Source of the DNA: Spirometra erinaceieuropaei
Taxonomy: Eukaryota > Platyhelminthes > Cestoda > Diphyllobothriidea > Diphyllobothriidae
Length of the DNA: 64,000 nucleotides
NCBI GenBank assembly: GCA_902702965.1
Contig: CACRXP010000169.1
Coordinates: 452,401-516,400 of the forward strand
Direction: 5' to 3'
Shown here: positions 12,057-24,252 of the stretch, in pieces
How positions within the stretch are numbered: the first letter of the stretch is position 1
Layout: the number at the start of each line of letters is the position of its first letter
The notes under the pieces: generated by a model
Told to the model about the DNA's origin: nothing
The model's database searches: none
The model's input: only the letters and a program-made list of their open reading frames with translations
Made by a program: the position numbers and the translations under genes

Positions 12057-14040
12057 CAGCATGTGTGCTATCTCATTAAATCTTATCCAAAATTCTGAAA
12101 TATATTTTCGATTCCAAAAGGTCAGGTAAGTAGGTTTTTAATACTAATTATCCTGCAGCATACCAACAAATGATTTCAGCTCCAGCATAAAATCAACGTT
12201 TGAATGAGCTTCCCTTCGGAAGTCTGCAAAGTCTACCCTCCGCAAAAATGACTACTTACAGTAGGTGGGCTAACTCATGAAATGCCAACCAAAGTTCAAA
12301 AATGCGTTTTCGTTTCGAAAAAAATTAATTAAGTAGGGTCGTAAAAATACTCATCTTGAAGCGTAATTCTATAATAATTCAGTTACTTCTGGATGCCGAC
12401 TTTTGAACGAACTTATTTTCGGCTGCACGCAAAAACTCTACACTGTAATAGATGACTACTTATATGGCATGCATTTTTCTTATTGATTTTCGATGCCCCC
12501 TAAAGTTTCAATTATATTTCATAAGAAACATGAATAAAAATATTTATTCTTTTGCGCATTCGGTAGAAAATGACGTCTCCTTCCAATTTTACACTCGGAT
12601 GAGGGGTATTATTCAGTTTGTTAAAAAACTTTTCCAATTCCCAACTAATTTTCTACCTGACCTGCCGTTACACTTGCATTTAGGGTTTCGAAACTTCAAG
12701 CCGTATATTTTCCGCGTACGGAAAAATACGCATTTCTCTACGGCATTAAGAGGAGACCATATAGTTTTCATAAAATTAAGCGGTGGATTTGAGCCATATT
12801 CTTAACTTTACAAGCCACATTGGTAAAAGCAGCGACATGACATTTTATGAACGGCCATTTCACGGTATTAAAATTCTCAGAACTAGAAACGTTTTTTTAA
12901 ACCAAATTATAGCCCTCCGCCGAGTATAAAATTAGAAGCAGACGTCATTTCCTACCGAATGAGTAAGAGGATAAATGCTTGTATGCATGTTTTACATAAA
13001 ATATGATTGATTTTTTAAGGGCGTCGAAAAACAATGAGAAAAATGCATGCTACTAAACTAGTCATTTTTTACTGTGAATATTTTTTCATGCAGCCGAATA
13101 GAAGTTCGTTCGAAAGCTGGCATCCTGAGATAACTGAATTATTATAGAATCGGACTACGTGATGATTAGTTTCGCAACCCTACTTATTCAACCTCTTCAA
13201 AGCGGAGGCGCGTTTGAGAATTTCGGTTAACATTTCATGAGCTAGCACACATACTGTAACTAATCTGGATATTCCTCATTTATTTTCAGTGTCCCTATAA
13301 TTTCCATTATAAATTACAGGCAACATGAACAAAAATATTTTTCCTGTACTAATTTGTAGCAGATTATATCATCCTCACAGTTTATTCTCAAGGAAAGTCT
13401 ATCTCATGGTTTTAAAGAAGTTTATTATTATGGGATTTTTTAAGGCCATGAAGTGCCCATTCGTACAGTATAGCAGCAGCACGTGGGGTAATGCTACTAG
13501 TAGGATATACAACCCGATCCACATCTAGTGCAAAATTTTGAGCCCTGTATGACGTCTTCCTGACAACGAAGATAAATGTGCGATATTTCTTTGACGGAGT
13601 GTATACAGCATGCAGGTTGGAAATCCTGAATGCAAGTGTAACGGCAGATGAATAAAACATTATTCGGGAATCGAAAAAGTTTCTTAAAATTGGAAGACAC
13701 TCTCACCTCATGTGAAAAATTTGAAAGCGACAGAAGTTACTGCCAAATTGAAACAAGAAAGAATGCTTTGTGCACGCTTTCTGCAAAATATAATGGGATT
13801 TATAAGGGAAACGAAAATCAATAGGAGAATTCATACTACTTAAGTAGTCATTTTTCATAGTGTACGTTGTGCAGACGGTCGAAAAGAAGCTTATTTAAAA
13901 CCGGCATCCTAATGTGACTTAAATGCCTTATGGTTGTGCTGCATGATGATTAATATTGCAAGCCTCCCTAGTTAATCTTTTAGAATCGAGGGCATATTTC
14001 AGAATTTAGGTTAACATATAGTCAGGCAGCACATCTGCTG
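12057..14040. mobile_element. Older foldback copy split by a nested insertion
   Basis: The left part is 12057-12258 (starts CAGCATGTGTGCTA after TA at 12055-12056). The right part is 13259-14040 (ends ACATCTGCTG, followed by TG where TA is expected). Removing the insert at 12259-13256 with one TA leaves 984 bp, exactly the length of the copy at 347-1330, and the sequence then runs without a break through the motif AATGACTACTTA into the next arm segment. It is more diverged from the family than the insert, so it is older. Its loop lies near 13430-13660, in the orientation seen in subfamily II. Confidence 0.85.
12259..13256. mobile_element. Foldback element, subfamily I, nested copy
   Basis: 998 bp with ends CAGTAGGTGGGCTAACTCAT and the complementary TGAGCTAGCACACATACTG, flanked by TA at 12257-12258 and 13257-13258. 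The arms run to about 12650 and from about 12885, around a loop. The 117-codon frame at 12452-12805 lies in the left arm and loop and has no counterpart as a protein. The element lies within an older relative. Confidence 0.9.
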
Positions 14041-17000
14041 TGTATACTCACGCGTTTTGGAGAAAGAAATTTAAGATAATACAGTGCAAACAATTGCCCA
14101 AATGAACAACTTGTCCTCATGTCCTGGTCATTTGACGTGAACACGGGGCAGAGATGCAGTTGGGACGACGACTTATCTGTTGAAAGAGCCGGAAGTGAAA
14201 TTTACGGTGTATATGACTCGATTTGGTCTCTTCGTGCCCCGCTACATATCTGCGATACTTGTCGATTCTGCAGTATTGCGCGATTGTCTTTTCAAAACCT
14301 GGGCATTAGAGATGACCTAGGGGACTTTTCGAGGGAGAGAGAGGGGACTGCAAATCAGATTTAAGCCAAAATAATTTCACTGCACGATCCGAAGACGTGC
14401 TTCTTGCCTGAAGGAGAGCGACGAAAAACATTCTGACGGAGTTCACTTTTAAAGGTTATTACTAGATCGCACGTGCCCAGATTATTTCAAAACCGAGACA
14501 GCAAAGGAGTGGGCTATTTTGAAAGTAAATTTTTACTGCAAACAGCGTACCAGTTGGTGGTCCTCGGTAGCTTCGCACCAACCCCTTCCTCATTTGCATG
14601 CAGGGCAACCGGTGTCCCAGTTAGAGGACGATGTGAAGGGTGACAGTGTGGCCTACATGCTCCTGTTTCGGTCCCAAGACATCCCCACAGTGTAAACAAG
14701 GGTCTGAAGAAGTTTGAATTGGTGATAGCCAATGATATTCCCTGTGTTTGTGTTCACATATATACATTCAGGGGATTTGGTAGAAAGATAAATCAAGCAG
14801 ATGTGGAGGGGCAACGAAAACTGGCACAGGCGGTAACTGGTCACCACTAAAGAGAAATGAGGAGGGGGTCGTGGGACCTTGTGTCTTACTGTCACTTGAG
14901 AGTCCTCTATCAAAGATCACACTGGTGACTATCCTAAGAGGACAATTCTCCCCAGCATTTACCTCGCAGAGGGTGCTGACGTCCGTCAAGTGAATTTGTA
15001 TAAACAGACTGTCTATTTGGCCTCACCGCACCCCCCCCCTTTATCTCCTAGTCAAGCTATGCCCGGACAAAAAAGTGGTCGAACAGTGCCGTGAATCAGT
15101 GCAGTATCGACTCTCCGAGATGTGACCGGAGGATACTCTAGGCTTACCCAGTCACCGATAGCTTTCCCTTTGCGACTTCCAATACCTTCGTTTATGACGG
15201 GTTTTGCTGTCAGAACCCTGACCAGATCTTCAGTGGCACTAATAAAAACATTCGAATGTGCATGAGAAAGAATTCCTGGAATTTTATTGTCCACAAAAAT
15301 CCGGGTACTCTTAGGTGATCTAAAATGCGCCTTAGTGTGTTTCTGCCTTGTCCTCATTCATTCAGAGGGAAACGACCTCAATTTTTTTCCATGTAAGTGC
15401 ACTAATAAACATAAGTAGAACTTCACAAACGGCTACTTCATGCAGTCATGGGTCCAGCTGTAATAACTGTACGGATTTGACTGTCTTGCTTACGCCCCCC
15501 AAGATTTTTTTTCATATAAAATGTACTGGTCTAGTCCAATATATGCTCTTGTGCTCTCAGTGTTGACAGCGGATCCTTCAGTTACAAAACTATTCCGTTA
15601 ATCCAGGTTGCTGGAACCCCAAGTGCTTTGCTCGTTAAATTCCCAACAGTAAAGAGAAGCTAATTGTACGAATAACATATATTCCTAAGATCGAACTAGG
15701 TATCCTAAAAAAGCAACGTTAACGTTTAACTTCTCCCGATGAGTCGCTAAGACCTCTGTATTTTATCTTGCAGGTTTACCAGGTCAGTTGAAAGTCACAG
15801 CTGGTGTGGGAGCCATCTGCATCCCTCCTCCGATTGCGTATTGCTGGATCTCATCAAAAATATCGTCAGTTCAGCACCCCGAATATCAGATGAACTGGTA
15901 CTTTGTGACAAATACAAGGCGCTGAAATATTTGCTCGCGCTGGGTGGGCAAAATATGAACTGGTTCATCATATATAACACAAGATTTCGCGGAAATTTTA
16001 CTTTTCCGTTCCCCGTATTACGGTCGACCCATGGTCATGAACCAACGTGCGAACACTACACCCTACACCGTACATTCTGAATTGCACTCTTTAAGTACGC
16101 GGCATTCAACAAGAGGATTGTCCCGTTCACCCGCATGAATAGGTACAAATTTATAGAAACTGGATGCGTCGCGGACTAGCCACAGTCTGTCTGCCTTTCG
16201 CCGGGTAGTCTGGGTAGGCTGGCAGACTAAAGACAACATACTATTTACAAATACTTTTTCTCTACAATATCAGCCCTGACGCGCGCACACATCCCTCGTG
16301 TTATGACCTGAAGGTCATGTACGGCTGTTGGGTTTGGCAGAAACTTTCACCGTAAGTGACGCCTGCCCCATCAATTCCAACGTAAAACAGATGACCCATT
16401 CTCGCCTTTGGAACACGTCTGGAGTGGCGAACACGAAAGGTTCCGTCATGTAAGATCCGCACCTCTGCTGGAAAATCTTAAGATGTCGGTCTGACTGCTG
16501 TCGTTTATCGTCCACGTCAAAAGTAAGCCTGTGTGATGGGAGATCGCTTAGGAGGTGTCGGTGGCAAAGAGGCAGGGAGGCGCGCACCTCGGGAATAAGC
16601 AGCGATACGTTGGCTATTGTGACATGACTGAACAGAGTGATAGGCAGTGTATTTCTCCCGGGATTCACTAAAGCGAGTCTAACAGTCGAAGTCGAGGATG
16701 GATACCTGACTGATGCTTGGCCTACTTAAATGATGCGTCCTGTGCTAAATACCTTTAAAGTGTCACAGACTGAGACGGAAAACTCCAATGATTATGCACC
16801 AGTTAAAAGTGAGTGATGCAAACGATGTAGGAAGTCTCGTTGAGTTGGAAGAAGCTCTAAGCAACAGGGTTGAATGTGCTCGAAATATCACTTGTTATCT
16901 GTGTTATGCAACAACAGGCTGCAGTTGATAAGCCGTCGCGAAATTTACTGGTTCCAATAAATTCTGCCGTCTGTGCCTGCTTTAAACACAGAACATTCCT

Positions 17001-17077
17001 TTCGTGTCATAAGGGATGGGGATTCAGTTGAGCTACGGATAAAAGGATGAAGCATACCTCAGCAAAATATCGGCAAA
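14041..17077. other. No supported gene
   Basis: About 3 kb. Frames of up to 117 codons (for example 16315-16668, minus) are within chance expectation and show no domain. A short C-tract lies near 15031-15039. Confidence 0.4.
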
Positions 17078-18061
17078 CATTGCATGACCGATCTCATGAA
17101 CAGTTGGCTGAAATTGTGAAATGCGTTTTCGATTAGGAAGGATTACCTAGGTGGGTTGTAGAATTTATTAGCATGCGAAATAATCCTATAGTATTTCGAA
17201 CTTGGCAGGATGTCGGCTATTGGATGCACTTCTTTTCGACCTCCTGTAGAAACCACACTCGGTAAAAATGACTACTTATGTAGCAGGCATTTTTCGCATA
17301 AATTTTTGACGGTCATTTAATTCAAATATAGTTTTTAGAAAACATGCACAATACATGCTTTCTTTTCCATTTCTGGTATAAAATCACATTTTCTTTACAG
17401 TTCATGCCCTAATAAAGGCTATATTTCGCTTTTAAAAAGGTTTCTTATTAGGAGCTTTTTAAGGCCGTCCGATGTACATATGTACAGCATTGCGCATGTC
17501 CGTTTATCAATGCTCCTCATGAAATGTACAACACTGTCGCATCCATTGCACAGTTTTATGAACTCTAGATGTTATCTTCTTAAAGACATAGGAAAATGTG
17601 TGTTGTTTACGTGGAAAGCATGCACCTTGCAGATTGAAATCGCTAAGCGCTAATGCAACGACTGAACTGGTTCAAAATTATTCGGGAATTGGAACACCTC
17701 TTTAAAACCAAAATGCAACCTTTATTAGGGTATGAAATGTAAAGAAAATGTGATTTTATACCAAACATGTAAAAGAAAGCATGTCTTATACATGCTTTCT
17801 AAAAACTATATTTGAATTTAATGACCATCAAAAATCTATGCGAAGAATGCACGCTACATAAGTAGTCATTTTCAACTGAGTGTGTTTTCTGCAGGAGATT
17901 GAAAAGAAGTGCATTCAATAGCCGACATCCTGGCAAATCCGAAATACTATAGGATTATTTCGCATACTAATAAATATTACAACCCCACCTGGGTACTCCT
18001 TCCTTATCGAAAGAGCATTTTACAATTTCAGCCAACATTTCATGAAATCGGTCATTCACTG
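17078..18061. mobile_element. Foldback element, subfamily II, full copy
   Basis: 984 bp. The left end reads CATTGCATGACCGATCTCAT; the right end is the complement of CAGTGAATGACCGATTTCAT. Flanking dinucleotides are AA and CA, so the TA target has decayed on both sides. The arms include mirror copies of AAAATGACTACTTATGTAG and of CAGGATGTCGGCTATTG. The loop (about 17465-17690) matches the loop of subfamily I in reverse orientation. Confidence 0.9.
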
Positions 18062-20186
18062 CAGGTAGAACCATACGGGCCCTAGTAAACTCGGTCAAAA
18101 TGCTCCCGATCAGATAAGCACCATGTAGCTACCAGCAAGACCTTGCTCTCTATGAACTGGAGGGGGGGTAGTACATGACTAATAATACTGGTATAAAAAC
18201 GCCGGTTAGATGCCACGGAGTCTATCATGACGTAAGTAGACCGGATCTTTAAGGCATGAAGGAGAATTCGCATGGCGTTCTGGTATCAAATCAGATGGCT
18301 GCACGTCACCTCCACAAGATTAAATAGTCTTAAACGCAACTTGCGAATTGCGCCCTTGTGAGACACCTGGCAAGATGTAGGTAATAAGGAGAAGCCAATT
18401 CAAATCCAAGGTTTACCCTACTGTAGTCGGAAAATGGTTGCGTAAAGATGCAAAATAGATCAGAATTCTGCATTTTTGGCGGGGCCGAATTTATCCACTG
18501 GAAAAAGGCCCTCGTATATAAGAACCGAAATAACACCGTTCGTTGAATGTGGTGACAACGCGTTGACAACAGGAAGTAGGGAAGTACCAGGGATGCTCGC
18601 TGCAGACCGAAGCACTCTGGCACGGTGTTTTGAACACTAGTTATATAATTGGGTTTTGTTTTTGTGTGTGGACTGCAATAAAAACATCTCGAAGCCAACG
18701 TTTATTCCAGTTTTGGCTAGCACGCGTTGCAATTCTCCTCTTTCATCGTCGGTTTAGAAACCTTGCTTGTGGCCCCTCTACCTTTCACTCTTCAGCGTAC
18801 CAATCCAAACTCCTCTTATCTATTTTGTATGACCAGTGGGTCTGATGGTACAAAGTCGACAATTAATAAGTAGACTTAGGAATTGTCAAAGAGGTCCTTT
18901 TCTAAAACCGTCTTTCTGGGATGCCGAGGACTCTGTCCGTATGGAATGTACATACACTGTGTGACCTATTTTACGACATATGGTGATGAGAATCTAGATG
19001 CCCATTTTGGGGCATCTAAACCGTTATGCAACCTGTTCTGGAAAACGTCCTTTTTATGCACGATATATTTCAGTGCAACTTTGCCCAACAAAGTGTTTAT
19101 TAATTTCAGGATAAAACAACGATTCCCTATATATGAGCAACTTCCTATGCTGATAACTGCCCTAGACCTAGTTTACTCATCCATAATATAAAAACTGTAC
19201 TTCAGGACAGATGACTGAGGAAAGTGAAAACTATTCACTGACATTCCGGGAAAATCCTGCAGCTCAACTGACTCCACCATCACGAAAACCACATGGTACT
19301 TTTACGAAAATCTTCACCCGAGGACCTCGAAACGGCATACTTATGATCGCGTCTGCTAATTCTATCCAAGCTTTTCAGTCGGTCCGGCCTGTCGACGCGT
19401 AACTTTCTAAAAACTTCTACTACCGTGATGTCTTTGTAAACGAAATCCATCCAAATTCTCTTTGTACTAGCCAAACGCATCTGAAATGACGTAAAGCAGA
19501 AAGATCACAGCAGGTTCTCCTGGAGCCGCTTAGAAATCTATAATCAGACTGTAGGCCGATGGCTAACCGCCATACTTGAGATTGCACTGGTTCTTGAAGG
19601 CTATTTAAGTTTGGGCAGCTTCAAATGGCTATTTTCAAACGTTATTTTACGTATATTGTTTTTTAGCTATTGACATGAGTGGAATTTATTAATTTCTGAA
19701 ACTCTAGTTTACTTATTTGCCACGATTTTTGCCGTTTCTGGCATTTCCGTTTTAATTAAGAAATTTTATTTCCGAGCAACGCAGTGTTACTTATATTTGG
19801 TTTATGCTTTCATTTCGATCATTGCTGTTCAGCATTAACTGTGAATGTTGGTAGGTGCACTCGAGCTGGTTTGCGATTGATCAGCGATGTTTTGGGAATT
19901 GAGACACTCTTCATGAGTTAGAACACATAGCGAAAACAGTAGGATGACCTTGGGAAGCACTCTTGGTAGATATTGGAGACTCTAAGGCGATAATTTGTCC
20001 GCTTATCAGAGTCTAACTGCGCAGCGATCTTCACCTTGCACCGACCTCAAACCGTGGAATGATCGGCTGTGGTAACTGTAAGGCGGACGCTTTTTCTTCA
20101 TCTTTTCGAGGAAAAAATGCGGCCCAAGTAACGCTCAGGCATTTGACAGGTCAGCTCTTGTGACTAGACGCTTGCGCTAGGGCGTC
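18062..20186. other. No supported gene
   Basis: Unique-looking DNA. Short frames such as 18330-18698 (minus) and 18883-19191 (plus) are within chance expectation and carry no known motif. Confidence 0.4.
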
Positions 20187-20807
20187 ATGTCTGTAGCCCA
20201 AGTTAATCAGCCAGACTGTCAGTCAGGACTGGGCAAAATGAGTCAGAGAGCATGCCACTGTACCCGTTGTCACGCCCATTCAGCAAACAGCCCGTTTTCT
20301 CCTCCTCCTCACACTGCTGACTCGCGTTTCCTCCCTCCCCAGCCCGTCTACTCCTACCTTCGCATTGTCTGTCCTCCCCCACCCCCCGATGTACGCTTTT
20401 ATACGGCGCTTTTACAGGAACGCAGTAAAGAGTTTGGAGGGTGCATGTCTAGATTATCGGGCTTGCGAGATCAGGACGAGCCCCCCTTGCCTGTCCGTGT
20501 GTCCTCTGTAACTGCGGGTACAGTGATGATGACATTGCGGTCTGTAGAATGGGGAAGGGGACTCGTTAAGGGCTCTCGTCAGCGAAGAACTGTGATAGCA
20601 GCTAGGGTAATCGTGCATTCCCCACTCCCACCCCAAACACGTCTCAGACATGAACACATTTGTAATGACTCCTTCTGTGGGATTGGGCCCTCCCAGGGCA
20701 AAGAAGACGGGCAACGCCCTCAGGGCATCCGACTAACAACAACTCCTTACAACGACGGCGAGGGCCTGAATGTGGATGCAAAAACCCCCGAAAAGTTAAG
20801 CCATTAG
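20187..20807 (+). other. GC-rich island with a 206-codon open frame
   Basis: The frame is long, but the DNA is locally GC-rich, which lowers stop frequency, and the start codon is an ordinary ATG with no other support. The predicted product is rich in Pro, Arg and Ser with no domain I recognise. Pyrimidine runs near 20298-20390 resemble the other GC-rich islands in the window. I treat it as probably non-coding or transposon-derived. A real exon is possible. Confidence 0.25.
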
Positions 20808-21090
20808 TTTGATTTTGCTATTCAAGGGGAAAATTTCGCACATGATTGATTCACACAAAATTCATAAGACACCAAGTAACCAAAAGCAAAACGCGACTCA
20901 CGATTTTATCGCCAAACCTATGCTGCCTATTAACGGATGGGACTACTCGTCCCGAAATAGTTTAACCTAAATTAAGCAAAACTTATTTGGGCGTTTTCCC
21001 TTCGACGAGTGAATCGAGCATTCTTAGATCAAATAGCAGGCTAACGGAAAAGCAGAAAAAATATAGCTTTATCATTAATTTCCGATTTTT

Positions 21091-21352
21091 GGTCAGATGT
21101 GGCTATGCTGCCGCATCTGAGGCAAACAAATCCCCGCCACCTGCAGTACGGGACTAGTGGTAGTAGGGGGGTTTTAGAGATTGGGCCGGAGAACTCACAG
21201 GCAACGAGGTCAATGAATTGTATGCAAGAGAAAAGCTATTGGGAATGCGTGGTTGTAATTTGGGTGGTTGTGAAATGGTTGCCCTGACCCCTAACCCTAT
21301 CCTCTAACAGTATTGTGTCCATCAGGTGTGGCTGCATAACCACACCTCACCC
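21091..21352 (-). mobile_element. hAT-like MITE (family E), copy 2
   Basis: The ends are inverted: GGTCAGATGTGGCTATGC at the left, and the complement of GGTGAGGTGTGGTTATGC at the right. Each end also contains its own small palindrome around GTGGNTATGCNGCC. The flanking 8-mers CGATTTTT and CAATTTTC agree at 6 of 8 positions, suggesting an 8-bp target duplication. Inside, near 21285-21308, is a short CCCTAACCCTATCC tract. It aligns in reverse orientation with 49279-49633 but is about 90 bp shorter, mainly in the telomere-like part. Confidence 0.65.
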
Positions 21353-21699
21353 AATTTTCTTGTCTTCTGAAAGCGATAGATTTGGGTATTAGCGAAAAAC
21401 GAGCAACTTGCCGAACAACAGGAATTAAATAGCATAGTTAACTTTAAGCAAACGACTAGTCAACCCGATATGCTTAATTGCAGTTACGTTTCATGCTAGT
21501 CAAAAGACTTCGTCAAAAACAGCGAATGTCGTTTTCAGTACACTTAGGCAAAATGCGAACCCTCTTTTGCCGGTGTGAACGCCAAGGCAAGCTCGAGGTA
21601 GCAGTTTCGAAGATAGAGACTAGATCGTTGAAACATATGTTACATACCGGACGTCTCGTGTTTTTCTTTGAGCCCAGTATGAAGGACAGCAGAAGATAA

Positions 21700-22030
21700 A
21701 TGTAGCACATACAAATGTTACTCAACCACGGCTCCCACATTCCTCACATATAATCGTGATTCGTGCAATAATGGCCTAACCATCCGTGTACGAGGCTTAA
21801 AGTGTCACTAGGAGACAGGAGAAACGGAAAGAGTTCTGCGGACGAAGGTAGCCGAACTCACACCAGCGGTTGGGAAGAATTGTGGCAATCATGAAGTCGC
21901 GATTCCTTTATGGGACCTGGACACAAGATCAAGGCCGATTTTGCGGGAGGCTTGAATCCTTGTTTCCCAGCCCCTGTGTATTAACTTTCGTATGTATGCT
22001 CAACGCCCATATGCAGCGACCAGTTTCTGT
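21700..22030. repeat. Dispersed repeat family C, copy 2
   Basis: Same orientation and block order as 3255-3590, sharing GGCTCCCACATTC, GTAGCCGAACTC, ATGGGACCTGG and CCCCTGTG. Divergence between the two is high, so both are old. Confidence 0.5.
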
Positions 22031-22774
22031 CTGGAAGTAAGTAGTTACTCAGGAAGTGCGGGTACCGTCTGCCTTCGGCGACAGCGTGAGAGGGCCAAAA
22101 ATCTAGGTAATTTCCATACAAACCACCAAAGCCGATGAAAATGTCCCGACTACTGACTCTTTGGATATGGCGATCAGTTTATTGTCCCAATAAGCACTAA
22201 TATCTGCGTCGAATGCGGTAGCTGATAATTGCAGAATGTGTATGCTTGAATAGTGGCAGTAGACCATGGATACTGCACCGACTACGTTCATCAACTATTT
22301 ACGGTGCCGTCTCTGATGTTGAATTCATCAGTCATCTCCCACTGCCTGCGCACTTACAATGAAGACATAAATTGTCCTTTTGACTGAAAATAACTGGCAA
22401 AACGAGAACTGAAATCGAGGCCGCCTGCTTCCAATTGGCGCACCTTAAGCGAGCAGAGGCAGGTTGGTTTGAAAAACGATATCTTTCCCACGTAAAGGTT
22501 TGCCAAGCCCACCATGATGTGTCATACAGAAGACTGAATACTGTCCGTTCTGAGAAGGAGTATTTTTTTCACTCTACCTGGGTTGATGTGAGCGAAATTG
22601 AGTTCAGATTGAAACCGAATACGCACAGAAACACAAGCACTCTGAGACCACACAAAAGCACACACCCACACAGTTAACGCTGCCGATTTCCGTGTTCACA
22701 CTTTAGACCGCAGTCGTCTGCCTGGAAAACGGTACAGCCTCCGGTGCACACATATGCATTCGCACGACAGTTAT

Positions 22775-23020
22775 TCTATAACGAGCGACGAGGGCAACCA
22801 CTACCCCGCGGATTGGGAGTCGGCGTCAATTGGGTGATAATTTGTAAATACTGAAGCGGACATTCGTTACATCAACCTCGTGTTCTCCTGCCGACATCCG
22901 CCTTGATCTAATGGCAAGATGAAGTCAAGCGAGCCGGAAATTAGCATGGATTGGTGGGCGGAAGTCTGACCGGCCGTCTACGCGTGCCGCATACGGCCTG
23001 GTCTCATTTCCACCTGAACC
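22775..23020. repeat. Dispersed repeat family F, copy 1
   Basis: Shares with 48880-49107 the ordered blocks AATTTGTAAA, GAAGC, GAC(A/G)TTCGTT(A/G)CATC, TTCTCCTG/CTCTCCTG, ATGTCAAG-like, CCGGAAAT, TACGCGTGC and CCTGGTCTC. No protein frame is evident. Its size and lack of coding potential suggest a SINE or short non-autonomous element. Confidence 0.5.
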
Positions 23021-23258
23021 AGGCTGCATTTACAGTAGGAGCCATTATTGTTTGACCCTCATCCCAAGGGAGAACTGAGTTATCCAATCATCAGACGATT
23101 CGTCAAACTATGTCCTTTACATAGTCGTGATAAGTTCAAGCCTGTAGATTTGTTTTAGTGAGAGTAAAGCATCAACATTCTGCTAGGAAGTTTGCCTCAG
23201 TATCAGTTACCACTTATTTTCGAGGGATGGCTTCCCCTGCAGATAAACGACAATTCAT

Positions 23259-24252
23259 CTGTGAGTGACCTATCTCATGAAATGTTGGCTGAAATTCTGA
23301 AGTGCGTTTTCGATTAGGAAGATTTACTTGGTCGCGGTTGTAATACTGCTTATCTTGTGGCATACTCTTATAACATTTCGCATTTGGCAGGATGTCGGCT
23401 TTTAAATGCACTTCTTTTCAATCTCCTATAGAAAGCGTGCTCGGTAAAAAATGACTACTTAAGTAGCATGCATTTTTCCCATTGATTTTCGATGGTCTTG
23501 GAAATTCAAATATATTTTATAGAAATCATAAACGAAAATACGCTTTCTTTTAGTCAATCAATAGAAAATCTCGTCTTCTTTATATTTTATGCTTAAAGAA
23601 GGAGTATAACTAGATTTTAAAAAAAGTTTCTAATTATGAGACTTTTTAAGACCGCGAAATGTCCATTCACATAGCATCGTACCTGGCCGTTTACCACTGC
23701 TCCTCATGAAATGTACAACATGGTCCGCATCCATTGTAAAATTTTATGGACTTTGTATGATATCTCCTTAATGGCATAGAAAAATATGTGATTTTTTTAC
23801 GCGGAACGCATGCCCCTTGTAGAGTGAAATCACTAAGCGCTAATGCAACGAATGATCAGGCTCCAAATTATTCGACAATTAGAAAACTTTTTTAAAACCT
23901 AGTTATACTCCTTCCTTAAGTATAAAATATAAAGAAGACGAGATTTTCTATTGATTGACTAAAAGAAAGCGTATTTTCGTCTATGATTTCTATAAAATAT
24001 ATTTGAATTTCCAAGACCATCGAAAATCACTGGGAAAATGCATGCTACTTAAGCAGTCATTTTTTACCGAGCACGCTTTCTATAGGAGATTGAAAAGAAG
24101 TGCATTTAAAAGCCGACATCCTGCCAAATGCGAAATGTTATAAGAGTATGCCACAAGGTAAGCAGCATTACAACCGCGACCAAGTAAATCTTCCTAATCG
24201 AAAACGCATTTCAGAATTTCAGCCAACATTTCATGAGATAGGTCACTTACTG
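23259..24252. mobile_element. Foldback element, subfamily II, full copy
   Basis: 994 bp. The left end reads CTGTGAGTGACCTATCTCAT; the right end is the complement of CAGTAAGTGACCTATCTCAT, then CA. The arms are nearly identical: the same peptide-like frame can be read inward from both ends (23214-23411 minus and 24100-24417 plus), differing at few codons within the arm. This mirror coding is a property of the inverted repeat. The high arm identity makes this one of the youngest copies. Confidence 0.92.
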
